This document shows, one piece after another, positions 30,321 through 40,956 of a stretch of 64,000 nucleotides of DNA; the first letter of the stretch is position 1, and each line of letters begins with the position of its first letter. Both the position numbers and the translations under genes were made by a program. The notes beneath the pieces are model-generated. The model saw nothing but the letters and a program-made list of their open reading frames with translations. It made no database searches and was not told the DNA's origin. The stretch comes from Tritrichomonas foetus (taxonomy: Eukaryota; Parabasalia; Tritrichomonadida; Tritrichomonadidae). The stretch is taken from assembly GCA_001839685.1 (NCBI GenBank), contig MLAK01000111.1, positions 89,057 through 153,056 on the forward strand, read 5' to 3'.

Positions 30321-31527
30321 TGTGCTTTTTTTCTGATCTCTGAAAAAGATGTTTAAGAATGATACCCTTATCAAAAAGTAGATATGCCAGGCTTGATGTA
30401 CTGAAAGAATATTTTACAATTGTGAAAAATTGTGAAAAATTCAATAATTCCGATTATAATATCAGAAAAAGTTGCTTCTGAATCACAATATTTTCAATAA
30501 ATCGATTCGTAATTTGATTGTTTTATTATTTCATCGTTAATGGAAATTAACTATCAAAAAATGATCGGAAATTATTTATTGAAATCGAATAATATTTGAA
30601 TCGAAATGAGCTACTTCCTGCTGCCATTGAATCAGGATGATTCAAGTTATCAAACACAGATTTCATGAAAGTTGGCAATGAAAAGAATGATTCGTTACGA
30701 ATCTCATCTCAATTAATGGTTAACCATTTTTTCAAAAACCGCCAATGCCAAAATTGCAAAATTGTAATCTAATTCTGAAAAAAATGATCATCCTTTTTAC
30801 CACATAAAGTATGTACACCTCGATTTTGATATTTCCTTTAGATATTTGGTACATTTGTTTAGTTATATATATACTATATATTATATAGTTTACTTTCACC
30901 CAATATTTAGTATTTTTGAATAACTCATTGATTGTTAGAAATATTTTTTTTCGGGAAATTTATAATTTTTCAATTGGTGACCGTTAATTGATGATCAACA
31001 ACTTAAGGATAAAACTACTTTAAAATTATATTTGTATGTAAAAAATACGTCAAAACAGTAATGTTTCACTTATGGGAATGCCTCCTCATCTGATCGATCC
31101 AATTACATCATTGAAAATCTAATGAAACATTTAATAGACTATGATTCAATTAAACTTCCAAAGTCACTGTTAGTCCACTAAATAATATTTAACTTGAAAT
31201 TTGGTCAAAACTTTGGAACATCATAATGAAAAACGATGAAAATTCATTCAAAATAATGCTTGAGATAATTAGAATATCAGTTACCAAGAATAATAAAATC
31301 TGCCCTACTTGAAAAATATATTCTTTTTCTGTATCATTTGTGTATTTTTTAATCACTTTACGAATATCATCAGTCGAGAAATCTCATGGAAACTCATAAA
31401 ATTGAAATTCTTCGGTATTTCCAATTTTGAAATCTAATAATTAATAAATATCAAAAAATGTGGATAGGAATTTATGCTTTAAAATAAAATAAAATGATCA
31501 ATAACAACTTTCTTTGTTTCCCCAAAC
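30321..31527. other. 1.2-kb spacer, possible short remnant
   Basis: AT-rich. A 40-codon open stretch on the plus strand near 31070-31190 (SSSDRSNYIIENLMKHLIDY) looks protein-like but ends in TAA and has no start. Nothing else is seen. Confidence 0.35.
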
Positions 31528-33090
31528 TTAGTGAACCTTATTTGCCGCAATAAGCTTCACCATCTCTTCATGGAGCTTCTGTGAAATGGCAACGCAGTAC
31601 TGTTTCTCATGCACAACACCCAAAACATCTTTATTGAAGTGGTTGTATGCATCCAACACTCTGGCGCGAGCCTGGTGGATGGATTCGATTTCTGTTGCAC
31701 CCTCTCCCCAAACGACGTTGTAGAGTGGCTTGATTGTTGCAATTTCGTGTGTTGTTTTCTCACTGGTTGGATAAACTTGGAAAAGGTCCAATTTTCCTGG
31801 TTCTGGCACTTCATCGTCCATTGTTAATAAATCACAAATTTCTTTGCCTGTTTGATCGTAGCAACGATAGAGTTGCTTCTTGCATGGAATGGTTGATTTC
31901 GAAATATCTTCGCTCAGCTTCACACGGGCAACACCTTCAACCTCAACAAGCTTGTAAACGCCACCAAGGGCTGGCTGTCTTTCGCATGTGACCAAATGTG
32001 TTCCAATTCCGTACATGTCGATTTCGTGACCAACTTCCTCAAGCCATATTAGATTCTTCTCGTTGATGTCGTTTGAAGCTGAAATTATGTATTTTTCGGC
32101 ATGTGGGATTCCATATTTGTTTGCGAATTCTTTGAACATTGCGCGGGTTTGTTTGGAGAGCTCAGCAAGATCTCCACTATCGAGTCTGACTCCCTTTCCT
32201 GAGTATCCGGCTTGCTCCAAACCATATGATACGCCCAAGAAGTTTGGAATACCGCTGTTTAGTGTGTCGTAAGTATCAACAAGTGCTAAGAAATTGTTTG
32301 GATAACACCTGGCTTGAGCGATGAAGGCGACCGTTTCCTGTTTCATTGGAGTGAAGTTCATTTCTGCGAAAACTTTTTGAGCACACTCTAAAAGGTCAAT
32401 CATTTCACCTGTTTCTTTATGAGGTATTTTGGTCGACTCAAGTTGGCTGATGTCATAAAATGATGTAACGAAGCTGTGAGCAACAGTTCCAGCAACTGGA
32501 ATATTATAAAGTTGGCCTGCAAGAATATTCGATGTACAGTCGAAGAGACCCATATAGCTGTACTTTGTGGCAGCCATGGCACCGTCACTACCTTGAGCCC
32601 TTCTCAATCCGAATTCCATCAAAGTTCGATCGCCGGCGTGAACCTTAAAACGAAGTGCATTTGTACATATTAATGTGGGGAAGTTGATAGCGTTCAAAAG
32701 AGGGGTTTCGATGAGTTGGCAATATGCGATTGGGCCTTCGACACGAAGAAGTGGAGCTCTTGGGAAGACAACTGTTCCTTCTGGTGGAGCATAGATCTTG
32801 AGCTTAGATGTGTCGAATTTTCTTAAGTAGTCGATGAATGAATCACAATCACCATCCAAATTTTTCCTGATGTAGTTTAAGTCTTCTTCTGAAAATTTGT
32901 AGTTTTGTAAAAGGTTCAACACTTCGGCAAGACCAGCGAAGATCGCAAAGGATCCATGGAAGGGTTGTTTTCTGTAAAATAGATCAAAAACGGCTGTTTC
33001 GTCTTGGCGACCTTCGTTAAAGTAGGAACGAGCAATTGTAATTTCGTAGAAGTCTGTCAACATGGCGGACATGAAGCTGTTATATTGCAT
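31528..33090 (-). CDS. Nicotinate phosphoribosyltransferase
   Basis: 520 aa, close to the usual 510-540. It converts nicotinate, PRPP and ATP to nicotinate mononucleotide (EC 6.3.4.21), the first step of NAD+ salvage from nicotinic acid, in the cytosol. Family motifs: LTDFYEITIA near the N-terminus, EFGLRRAQGSDGAMAATKYS (159-178) for PRPP/substrate binding, GTVAHSF with H205 at the autophosphorylated-His position, and VRLDSGDL near 310. The intact length and motifs indicate an active enzyme. Codon use is relatively GC-rich. A TCATT box lies 19 nt upstream of the ATG. Confidence 0.96.
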   Translation of the reverse strand: MQYNSFMSAMLTDFYEITIARSYFNEGRQDETAVFDLFYRKQPFHGSFAIFAGLAEVLNLLQNYKFSEEDLNYIRKNLDGDCDSFIDYLRKFDTSKLKIYAPPEGTVVFPRAPLLRVEGPIAYCQLIETPLLNAINFPTLICTNALRFKVHAGDRTLMEFGLRRAQGSDGAMAATKYSYMGLFDCTSNILAGQLYNIPVAGTVAHSFVTSFYDISQLESTKIPHKETGEMIDLLECAQKVFAEMNFTPMKQETVAFIAQARCYPNNFLALVDTYDTLNSGIPNFLGVSYGLEQAGYSGKGVRLDSGDLAELSKQTRAMFKEFANKYGIPHAEKYIISASNDINEKNLIWLEEVGHEIDMYGIGTHLVTCERQPALGGVYKLVEVEGVARVKLSEDISKSTIPCKKQLYRCYDQTGKEICDLLTMDDEVPEPGKLDLFQVYPTSEKTTHEIATIKPLYNVVWGEGATEIESIHQARARVLDAYNHFNKDVLGVVHEKQYCVAISQKLHEEMVKLIAANKVH

Positions 33091-34289
33091 GTTAATTATT
33101 GATTTAGAAATGAGAAAAAATGAAGTTAATTCTCTAAAATTTTAAAACTCTCAAAGAAAGAAAAAGTAATTGTATAGAAATTTTGTATACCAGCAATGTT
33201 TCTCTTTTCTGAATATTTCAATACCAGCAATGTTTTTTCATTATATTGTTTTAAATTTTTGAATGATATACGAAGAAAATTAATTTCAAAGGGATGTTTT
33301 TTGATAAATCTTTTTCATGAACTATATGGCCAACGTTTGATTTACAGCGGCTTGATATGCATTGAAATTAAATTGAATAATTCTCTGAAATTAATTTAAT
33401 TAATCCCGATTTATAAATTGTATTGAAAATAATGGGAATTGAAACTTTTTGAATAATATGTGGTCCTTCAAAACTTCCATCTGTATCAAAAATATTTAGC
33501 GACAAATTCAAATAACTGAGCTTTTTAATTGTATTATTTTCATAAATCTAGTCAAAAGCAAAAGGAATGCCACTGGAATATTAATTGTCAAAATCTTTTC
33601 ATAGATATATGCAAAACTGTCATCAAGACAAAAGTGTCAAATAGTTTCATAATGGCCGATAAGTTTTTCAATAGAACATGAGTTATCGTCTTACTATGGT
33701 CGGCCAATTTAGAATGTCATAAACTATTCAAATAATCCCAACATATCTTCGATATTTCTTCCATGAAAAAATAATGATGAGACATTTTATGATTTTTATT
33801 TTCATAATAAAATTTTTATATTGATTAAATGAATAATAAGCATGAATTTTTCATCAATAAGAAAGATACCACAATTTTACGATTTTCTATGCATTCAAAA
33901 TCAAATTATACATTAATAACATTCAAAATTGAATGCATTCAAAATCAAATGACATCACAATTGACTGGCATGATATCTTCAGGTAGTTGCATTTATCATC
34001 GGATAACAATTCCACTAATAATGTCTTTAAAAAGGTTCTTTTTCTAATATTGTAGTTACAAAATTATTCGACACGGTTGATGTCATTTCAAAGATTATGA
34101 AAAATTTGATTTCATTGTTTCATCTGAATCAGATGATCCAATGTTGATATTTTTTTCAAATGTTAAAGTTATATTTGATTGGTAGAGTCAAATGACTTTG
34201 AACATATTTTTTCATTGATTAAATGGGCTGAGAATTTCAGAACAAAATCAGATGTGATTTAGTCACTTTTTGAACATATTCAACATTTC
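33091..34289. other. 1.2-kb spacer, nothing firm
   Basis: AT-rich with short direct repeats (ACCAGCAATGTTT near 33189 and 33224; GCATTCAAAATCAAAT near 33891 and 33934). Short ATG ORFs at 33196-33399 and 33829-34047 have chance-like composition. Confidence 0.4.
33109..33113 (-). promoter_or_regulatory. Inr-like TCATT box of the NAPRT gene
   Basis: Minus-strand TCATT 19 nt before the start codon; a second TCATT is 10 nt further upstream. Confidence 0.4.
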
Positions 34290-36059
34290 TTAAGGGGAAT
34301 CAACAGGCAAACCAAACATAGAGAAACATGGTTTTTCTGCACTATTTATATTCGCCTGGTCATTTTTTTGTTCATTTACATTATTGTTATTCGAATAGCA
34401 TTTTGCAATATCCGGGAATTTTTGAAGGAATAAATGAACATATGTCGGACCAAAAAATGCACCATCAACATGTTTTTCCTTCTTTGAATTGTACACGTTT
34501 TTACATAAAGGACAAAACATTTTAATATTTTGACAACAAGGCTGCTCAGTGACTCCATAAGGTAAACACTTAATTTTATTGCATTTGTCTCGTGGGCACT
34601 TTTGAAAAACTCTGCAATGATAAACTTCAAGCATTCTTGCTTGTCCAGGTGCAGTAAGTAAGTATTGTGCATGCAGTAAACCATACAAGTTGAATACACT
34701 AAAAAGAAGGCGAAATTTACCTTCAGATTTTTCAATAAAATCTTTATAATCTAAGATAGAAGTTTCATTCATGAGGGCATTTCGGGCCTCTTTAAACGAA
34801 ACACCATTTTGACCAACCAATCGATTATAACTTGATTCTATACCGTTTGGTTCACAATTCCAATAATTAAAGCTATCATTCAAAAAATTCCGATCAATCA
34901 AAACAAAATATTTGGAAAAGAATTGATATTTTTTGAAAATTGAAAGCGTTGAATTCGAACTTTTGTCTAATCTGCCTCCATTTATATCAGCATTTAGTTC
35001 CCCATTGTTGTCAACTTTTCCCAAAGTGATTTTGATTAAGAAAAGAAGTTTCTCAATTCCTTGTGTTTTATCAATACGACGATAAATAATATCACGTACA
35101 GATAAAGCTTCTAAAGGTTTTTGTATAAAACATATACCAAAAACATAAAACATATCATTATTTTCACAACGACTCTTCTCAAATAAAACAACAAAAAATG
35201 GCGAATTAATATGACATGAATTTTGAGGCGTTTCATCTTCATTTTCTATATTTAATGGTTTTGCTAATCCATTATAATGAACTTTATTTTTTGGGACTGT
35301 CCCTTCTTCGCCAAGATGGAAATAGTATTTCTTTTCTGATTTTTCTTTCTTCATTTCTTGGAAAACGTCAATTTTTGGAATTGAATAAGAAACCAACTTT
35401 TTATTCGCTGGGACGCATTCTTTCAAAATATTATATAGATTCTTTGAAATGAACTCACTTGTTTCATAAATTTTATCTAATTTTGGGTGAATAAATAAAG
35501 CGTAACAAGTTTTATCATCACTTTTTGAATTCGAATTTATCCCTGACATTGGATTTGAATTCAGGTTTGGAAATGAGTCATCTTTTTTGGTTTTATTTAG
35601 AATTTTTCTATTAAATTGTCCTTTATTTTTGGTTTCTCTCATTTTTTTGGCAAATGGCAAACATAAATAATTTCCATGAAATTGATCTTTGTTAAAAAAA
35701 ATCACTTCATCGCATCTGCATAAAAATGATGTACAGTCTTTCAAATTCGATTCGTTTGATTTGATTTGTAAAGAATTTTTGAAATATTTTAATTTGACGT
35801 TGTATGGGCTAAAAGGCTTCTTCCATTTTAAATCTAAATAATACGTTGACGATGAATTTCTGTTTGGATTATGAAAATTTGGATCCCAATAGTCTTTTGT
35901 TTCGCTAGATTCGACATCGAGAAGTGGCGATAATTTGCGGTGCGGAGGTAAGAGAAAATTGGAATTGAAGTCGCTTTTCAAGAGCTCTTTACAAAGCTCT
36001 TCATTCGAGAAATGATCGAAGGTGTTGTTTTGATGTGTGTGAAGATGAGAGAAATCCAT
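34290..36059 (-). CDS. CK2-beta-domain protein with long N-terminal extension
   Basis: 589 aa. The C-terminal third (about 395-570) is a casein kinase 2 regulatory subunit fold: helical region with LYGLLHAQYLLTAPGQARMLEVY, then a zinc ribbon with C488, C493, C516 and C519 and the following HVDGAFFGPTYVHLFL. The end CFSMFGLPV corresponds to the RLYGFKI strand. In CK2 this domain dimerises through the zinc ribbon and binds two catalytic subunits. The first ~390 residues, with no known domain, are Asn/Lys-rich with beta-like segments. Canonical CK2-beta is about 215 aa, so this is a fusion or elaborated paralogue. A canonical-size copy lies at 61328-61948. Confidence 0.85.
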   Translation of the reverse strand: MDFSHLHTHQNNTFDHFSNEELCKELLKSDFNSNFLLPPHRKLSPLLDVESSETKDYWDPNFHNPNRNSSSTYYLDLKWKKPFSPYNVKLKYFKNSLQIKSNESNLKDCTSFLCRCDEVIFFNKDQFHGNYLCLPFAKKMRETKNKGQFNRKILNKTKKDDSFPNLNSNPMSGINSNSKSDDKTCYALFIHPKLDKIYETSEFISKNLYNILKECVPANKKLVSYSIPKIDVFQEMKKEKSEKKYYFHLGEEGTVPKNKVHYNGLAKPLNIENEDETPQNSCHINSPFFVVLFEKSRCENNDMFYVFGICFIQKPLEALSVRDIIYRRIDKTQGIEKLLFLIKITLGKVDNNGELNADINGGRLDKSSNSTLSIFKKYQFFSKYFVLIDRNFLNDSFNYWNCEPNGIESSYNRLVGQNGVSFKEARNALMNETSILDYKDFIEKSEGKFRLLFSVFNLYGLLHAQYLLTAPGQARMLEVYHCRVFQKCPRDKCNKIKCLPYGVTEQPCCQNIKMFCPLCKNVYNSKKEKHVDGAFFGPTYVHLFLQKFPDIAKCYSNNNNVNEQKNDQANINSAEKPCFSMFGLPVDSP

Positions 36060-36317
36060 CTTTTTTCAAAAAAATTAGTGGCATACACACTTTTTCAGAT
36101 ATTGTTACGATTGGCAGTTTTAAAATTTTATATCTTTTTTCACACGAAATCTTGAGAATTTAGTGAATCTAAACTAAATTTTATATTTCAAAATGTTTTC
36201 CTCAATGTGGCTATTATTTATATGACAGGATCTGTGTTATAAATATTCCACCTAATGTGAGGTGAAGTGAATAACGTTCTCTTGTATTAAATTTAAACGT
36301 ACATAATTATTTCCTTG

Positions 36318-37940
36318 ATGATTGATGAGCAAAAATATTTAATTTTTACGGCTCCAGAAAATCAATCAGAATTAACAGCAAAAATCGATCCAGAAAAGCA
36401 TCCGAAATTCGCAATTGGTTCTTTTAATACCAAATTGGTATCAAAAATCTTACTTTATAACGGAATCGAAGGCACAGCTGATGATGATTTCACTCTTTTG
36501 TGGGCAACATCACCAGAAGTTGATACAGTTTCTCCAATAAGTCCTTACCAAAAAATTAATCATTTCCCATATTCGAAACAAATTGTTGGGAACAAAGCTG
36601 AATTGGCATACATAATCCAAAGCCATCCAAACATCAAAGAATTTGATCAATTTTTCCCGACGTCGTATATTCTTCCTGATGACAGAGATGCATTATTTAT
36701 GCGGATGAAATCGCATCCACGTCAAAATTTTATTGCTAAACCGCCAGAAGGAAGTTGTGGGCATGGAATTAAAATTGTGAATTTTTCTGACTTCTACACC
36801 ATTCATCATAACGCAGTAGTTTCTGAATATGTGGCTCGACCTTTGACGATAGATTCATTTAAATTTGATTTGAGAATTTATGTTCTTGTTACTTCTTTTG
36901 CACCTTTGCGTGCTTTTGTGTTTCGTGAAGGATTGGCAAGATTTGCAACAGAATCATATAATGTTGGAAAAGAAAATGTTTATTCGCAATTAACAAATGC
37001 AACATTAAATAAGCATGGAAGAAACTGGTCGAATGATTTCAAATGGAAACTTTCTGATCTTTTGTTCGAAATTGAGCATAGATTCAAAAGAAGCTATGAT
37101 GAAATAATGAATAAAATTTTAGATACTGTTTCCAAAACTTTAGCTTTGATTCAGCCAACAATGGCACCGAATCAAAGATCATCAGTGATCAATCCATTTT
37201 TCGAATTATATGGATTCGATCTTCTTCTTGATCGTGATTTCAACATGTGGCTAATAGAAATCAATACCAATCCAGCAATGGGATTTGATGAGGAAGCAGA
37301 TTATGAAGTTAAAGGATCACTTTTAGCAAGTGCTTTGTCAATTGTTGGTATTCCTAATTATACAGCATCTGAGCTTTCATCAATACCTTCAGTTTATAAG
37401 ATGACTGTTGAAGAACTTGAAGCAGAAATCATTCGAAGAGAAGATCAAAGAAATCAAAAATCGGGTGATAATTTCATTAGAATTTTCCCATCTGAACACA
37501 CAGAGTATTTGAAAGATTTGCTCAAAGTTGTACCTTTAGCATCTCAAGCACAAAATGAGCAAAAAGAAAAGAAAAAGAAAAACTTCAATCCAAGAAAGCT
37601 TGCACAACTTTTGACGGTTGAACAAGCAAATGAAATCTTGATTGAATATTTGATTATGACAGAAAGAAAAGCAAGAAAAGAAGGAGATGAAGATGAAAAA
37701 GCTCGTCTTAAAGAATTCTTTATCTCACAAGGATATCAAATGAAACGTAAAACAACATTGAAAACGATATTAAGTTTATATATCGAAGACACAAGATCAA
37801 CTTATACAGATGATGATTCTTGTGAAGTTCCAGAGCCATTAAGACAAATGATTTTTGGTTCAGATCATGATTATGTTTACAAATTTTTGTCAAGTTGTCG
37901 TTACAAAACACCAAAAGATATTGGTCTTTTATTTGAATGA
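36318..37940 (+). CDS. Tubulin tyrosine ligase-like (TTLL) enzyme, probable polyglutamylase
   Basis: 540 aa from the ATG at 36318 (the frame opens at TTG one codon earlier). ATP-grasp/TTL motifs in order: NHFPYSKQIVGNK near 80-92, FIAKPPEGSCGHGI (138-151) with the nucleotide Lys, VVSEYVARP, FKFDLRIYVLV (181-191), EGLARFAT, TNATLNKHG, FFELYGFDLLLD (294-305) and LIEINTNPAM (312-321) with the metal-binding Glu and Asn. This set matches TTLLs that add glutamate to tubulin tails rather than TTL itself. It would act on the axonemal and cytoskeletal microtubules. The Lys-rich C-terminus (about 400-460) may bind the tubulin surface. It is divergent from the 34290-36059 gene across 258 bp. Confidence 0.92.
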   Translation: MIDEQKYLIFTAPENQSELTAKIDPEKHPKFAIGSFNTKLVSKILLYNGIEGTADDDFTLLWATSPEVDTVSPISPYQKINHFPYSKQIVGNKAELAYIIQSHPNIKEFDQFFPTSYILPDDRDALFMRMKSHPRQNFIAKPPEGSCGHGIKIVNFSDFYTIHHNAVVSEYVARPLTIDSFKFDLRIYVLVTSFAPLRAFVFREGLARFATESYNVGKENVYSQLTNATLNKHGRNWSNDFKWKLSDLLFEIEHRFKRSYDEIMNKILDTVSKTLALIQPTMAPNQRSSVINPFFELYGFDLLLDRDFNMWLIEINTNPAMGFDEEADYEVKGSLLASALSIVGIPNYTASELSSIPSVYKMTVEELEAEIIRREDQRNQKSGDNFIRIFPSEHTEYLKDLLKVVPLASQAQNEQKEKKKKNFNPRKLAQLLTVEQANEILIEYLIMTERKARKEGDEDEKARLKEFFISQGYQMKRKTTLKTILSLYIEDTRSTYTDDDSCEVPEPLRQMIFGSDHDYVYKFLSSCRYKTPKDIGLLFE

Positions 37941-38096
37941 TTCATTACTAAGAACTCATAATTGTTAATAAATAGATTAAACTTTTCCATTGAAACATCA
38001 CAATAGAAAAATTTTCATTTTATTTCATAGATTTTAGTTTATTTAAATGTAATTTTAATGTAATTTCATTGTTATTTTAATTAAATAAATTAGAGT

Positions 38097-39500
38097 TTAG
38101 TCCCAATTTGTGTGGAAAGAACCAGGTTTGTCTATTCTTTCATATGTGTGAGCGCCAAAGTAGTCACGAAGACCTTGAAGTAAATTTGCTGGTAAGAATT
38201 CAGACGAATACGAATCAAAATAAGAAAGAGATGTTGAGAAAAGTGGGGCAGGAATTCCTTCAAGTGCGCAAACAGCAACAACTTTTCTCCATCCTTCAAT
38301 TCCTTCTTCAAGATCCTTAGAAAACTTATCAATAAGCATTAAATTCTTGGTACAGTCTGTGTAATTCTGCGAAACATCATTCAAAAAGCTAGCACGAATG
38401 ATACATCCGCCTCTCCAAACTTTTGCACAATCACCGCAATTAATTCCATAGCCGTAGTCTGAGCTTGCTGCTTGAATCATTGCCAGACCTTGTGCGTAAC
38501 AAGCAATTTTTGCAGAATATAAAGCTTTTTCTAAATCATCAATGGTTATTGTTAATATACCATTTAATGTTACAGAGATTGGCTTTTTTTGTAAGATTTT
38601 AGATGCTTCAACTCTTTCGTTCTTCAAAGAAGACAGAATTCTAGCACAAACTGCTTCAGCAAATCCAGGTGTTGGAATTCCAAGATCAAAAGAATCTTGT
38701 GCAGCCCATTTTCCAGTTCCTTTTTGGCCAGCACGATCCAAAATCATATCAACAAGAGGTTTCTTTGTTTGGTCATCTTTTTGCTTGAGAACAATTTCCG
38801 TAATATGAATTAGGTAGCTTTTCAGTTTCGTATTATTCCATTTACCGAAGATCTCTCCAATACTTTCAGCATCAAGCTTAAACAATTTCTTAAGTATATC
38901 ATAAGTCTCTGCAATTAGCTGCATGTCGGAATACTCAATAGCATTATGAACCATTTTCACAAAGTGTCCAGCACCTTTTGTTCCCATGTAAGCAACACAG
39001 GGTTCATTTTCTTCAGGAGATTTTGCAGCAATTGGTAATAAAATGTTTTTGCATGCTTCCCATGCTTCCTTATCACCACCAAACATTAAAGATGGACCGT
39101 TTAAGGCTCCAGCAGCTCCACCCGAAACGCCCATGCCGACAAAATGAATTCCAGTTGATTCAACCTCTTTCTGACGCCTTTCTGTGTCCTTCCAGTGAGA
39201 ATTTCCACCATCAATGATAATGTCACCTTTCTCAAGAATGTCCATGAATGGCCTGTAAACAACATCAACTGCTGTATCGGTGACAAGCATTAAAATTTTT
39301 CTTGGCTTTTTCAAGCAGTTTTTAATATCATTATATGTTCTACAAGGTATCATGTTCTTGCCTTCTTCGAAAGAAAGCAATTTTTCAGTGAATGAATAAT
39401 CGATATTATAAATTGGCACTTTGAATCCATTGCGGGCGAAATTGCGAGCAATGTTACTTCCCATTACACCGAGACCAACGACAGCAATATCTCCAGACAT
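38097..39500 (-). CDS. gnd: 6-phosphogluconate dehydrogenase
   Basis: 467 aa, standard length, intact to the conserved end DYFGAHTYERIDKPGSFHTNW. It oxidises and decarboxylates 6-phosphogluconate to ribulose 5-phosphate in the pentose phosphate pathway. The dinucleotide loop is GLGVMG (9-14). Substrate and catalytic residues are present: GVSGGAAGALNGPSLMFGG (124-142), K182, N186, E189 and Y190 in GHFVKMVHNAIEY. After the second Rossmann strand it reads YNID (31-34), where NADP-dependent enzymes have NRS/NRT; the 2'-phosphate contact Arg33 is Ile and residue 34 is Asp. VKAG near 73 also reads VTDT. Cofactor choice may differ from the norm. Confidence 0.97.
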   Translation of the reverse strand: MSGDIAVVGLGVMGSNIARNFARNGFKVPIYNIDYSFTEKLLSFEEGKNMIPCRTYNDIKNCLKKPRKILMLVTDTAVDVVYRPFMDILEKGDIIIDGGNSHWKDTERRQKEVESTGIHFVGMGVSGGAAGALNGPSLMFGGDKEAWEACKNILLPIAAKSPEENEPCVAYMGTKGAGHFVKMVHNAIEYSDMQLIAETYDILKKLFKLDAESIGEIFGKWNNTKLKSYLIHITEIVLKQKDDQTKKPLVDMILDRAGQKGTGKWAAQDSFDLGIPTPGFAEAVCARILSSLKNERVEASKILQKKPISVTLNGILTITIDDLEKALYSAKIACYAQGLAMIQAASSDYGYGINCGDCAKVWRGGCIIRASFLNDVSQNYTDCTKNLMLIDKFSKDLEEGIEGWRKVVAVCALEGIPAPLFSTSLSYFDSYSSEFLPANLLQGLRDYFGAHTYERIDKPGSFHTNWD

Positions 39501-39876
39501 TATCGATCAAATTAAAGGAAATGACCAAAGAAAAAAATGCATGAAACACATGTCAATTGAATTTTTTGTGAGAGTATTTCAATTTTTCTGTTGTAAGGTA
39601 AAATTAATTCTTGATGTATATGGTCATATAAATAATTTGCTATTGAAAAAGTTAATGGCTGTTCGATTACAAAATATGCAATTTTTGCGAATATTTCATG
39701 GTATTCATTTGTATAATTAATAAAATATATATAAAATATTTTATGAAGTATTAATAGTCATTTAGAAAGTCATTTAGCTTCATTCATATGATTTTCATTC
39801 GTTATTTCTAAAAATGTAAACGTGCATATAATTCACCTTTCATTTTAACCTTCTTAAATAACAGAGAATATTTTTC
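39501..39876. other. Divergent promoter region
   Basis: 376 bp between the 6PGDH and 8-TM genes, which are transcribed away from each other. No additional gene is seen; see the Inr-like box at 39520. Confidence 0.4.
39520..39524 (-). promoter_or_regulatory. Inr-like TCATT box of the 6PGDH gene
   Basis: Minus-strand TCATT 20 nt before the ATG; a TCGATA word lies between it and the start. Confidence 0.4.
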
Positions 39877-40761
39877 ATGAATTTTGCTGCTTTATTAGCA
39901 GTATTTCTCACAATAACACATACAGGGCGCTTTATTTTCGTTATCTTATCGCTATGGCAATTCTATATTTCCGACCAAATGGGCTTTTTTATCACATATT
40001 GCGTTATTTTCGGGCTTATTTACTTAATTCAAATAATAATCATGTCGTTTAACGCAACAAATGCTATTCTATCGATTTTCTCCTTACAGTTTATTCGAAT
40101 TCCATTCTTAGTCGAAAAGCCGAAATATCGAAATCGAATTGTTTATTTTACATGCATAGAAATATTAAATTCAATGATAAGTGGTTATCTCTCGGCTTAT
40201 TTAGTTATTCAAACCGACAGGCTTCCAATCTGGATCACCATACCGCATCTTGTTTTATCTTGTCTTGATGTGTCCATTTATTATGATGGAGTAATGTTTA
40301 ATTCACCAATGGTTATGACTTTAGCCAGTTATATTGTTATCACACTTGAGTTTTTCTTAACAACTGCATTCACTTCAGTTTTAATTACATTGAAACGTTT
40401 TTGGATTGCTTTTTGTGCTGGATTTTGGAGATTAATTATAGCTTTTGAACCTTTTGCATTCTGGTGTTCTCTACAGACTGCCATTTCGCCATTCAGAGCT
40501 ATGAGTCTTTGCATATCAGCTAGATCGCTCGTGGCTGTCTATCTGCTATATATGGAGATGTTCCTGATGATTTACATTACTTGTTGGCTCATGGAGAAAA
40601 CTGTACTCAATCAAGTTTTTGCCTATATTTATGCAGTATACTATTTAATATTTGTTTTGATTCAATTGTGTTCAAACAATCTACCATTTACACACAAGAT
40701 TCGACCAATAACTCTGGCAATGAAAGAAGAGCCTCAACTTTTCGATCCTGCTGTTTTGTAA
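39877..40761 (+). CDS. Multispan membrane protein, about 8 TM helices
   Basis: 294 aa, ATG at 39877 in the context TTTTTCATG. Hydrophobic segments lie at about 3-28, 34-58, 85-109, 117-138, 147-170, 174-202, 209-238 and 245-268, with short loops and a short hydrophilic C-terminus. One loop (about 75-85) is basic (KPKYRNR). No transporter signature motif is visible. The count and spacing resemble XK-related scramblase-type proteins, but I cannot show this from motifs. Family unassigned. Confidence 0.7.
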   Translation: MNFAALLAVFLTITHTGRFIFVILSLWQFYISDQMGFFITYCVIFGLIYLIQIIIMSFNATNAILSIFSLQFIRIPFLVEKPKYRNRIVYFTCIEILNSMISGYLSAYLVIQTDRLPIWITIPHLVLSCLDVSIYYDGVMFNSPMVMTLASYIVITLEFFLTTAFTSVLITLKRFWIAFCAGFWRLIIAFEPFAFWCSLQTAISPFRAMSLCISARSLVAVYLLYMEMFLMIYITCWLMEKTVLNQVFAYIYAVYYLIFVLIQLCSNNLPFTHKIRPITLAMKEEPQLFDPAVL

Positions 40762-40815
40762 ACTTGTTTTTATATCATATAAATATTCTATCTTTTTGAT
40801 GACTTTAATTATTTA

Positions 40816-40876
40816 GTTTAATGATTCTCTTTAGTTCAATGATTATATTAATTTAATGATTCTATTTAACTTAATG
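40816..40876. repeat. Degenerate ~18-bp repeat, about 3-4 copies
   Basis: Imperfect copies of TTTAATGATTCTNTTTANN follow one another between the convergent 8-TM and SYCP2-like genes. Confidence 0.55.
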
Positions 40877-40956
40877 ATTTTCTGAAAGGTATTTACAAAA
40901 TGTTTTGTTTTAGTAAGACTTTCGTGAGAATTCCATATGCTGTTTTATTTTTCACT

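Noticed and set aside
33196..34047. Two short ATG ORFs (33196-33399, 33829-34047)
   Set aside because: Composition matches the AT-rich spacer and they contain short direct repeats; no coding signal.
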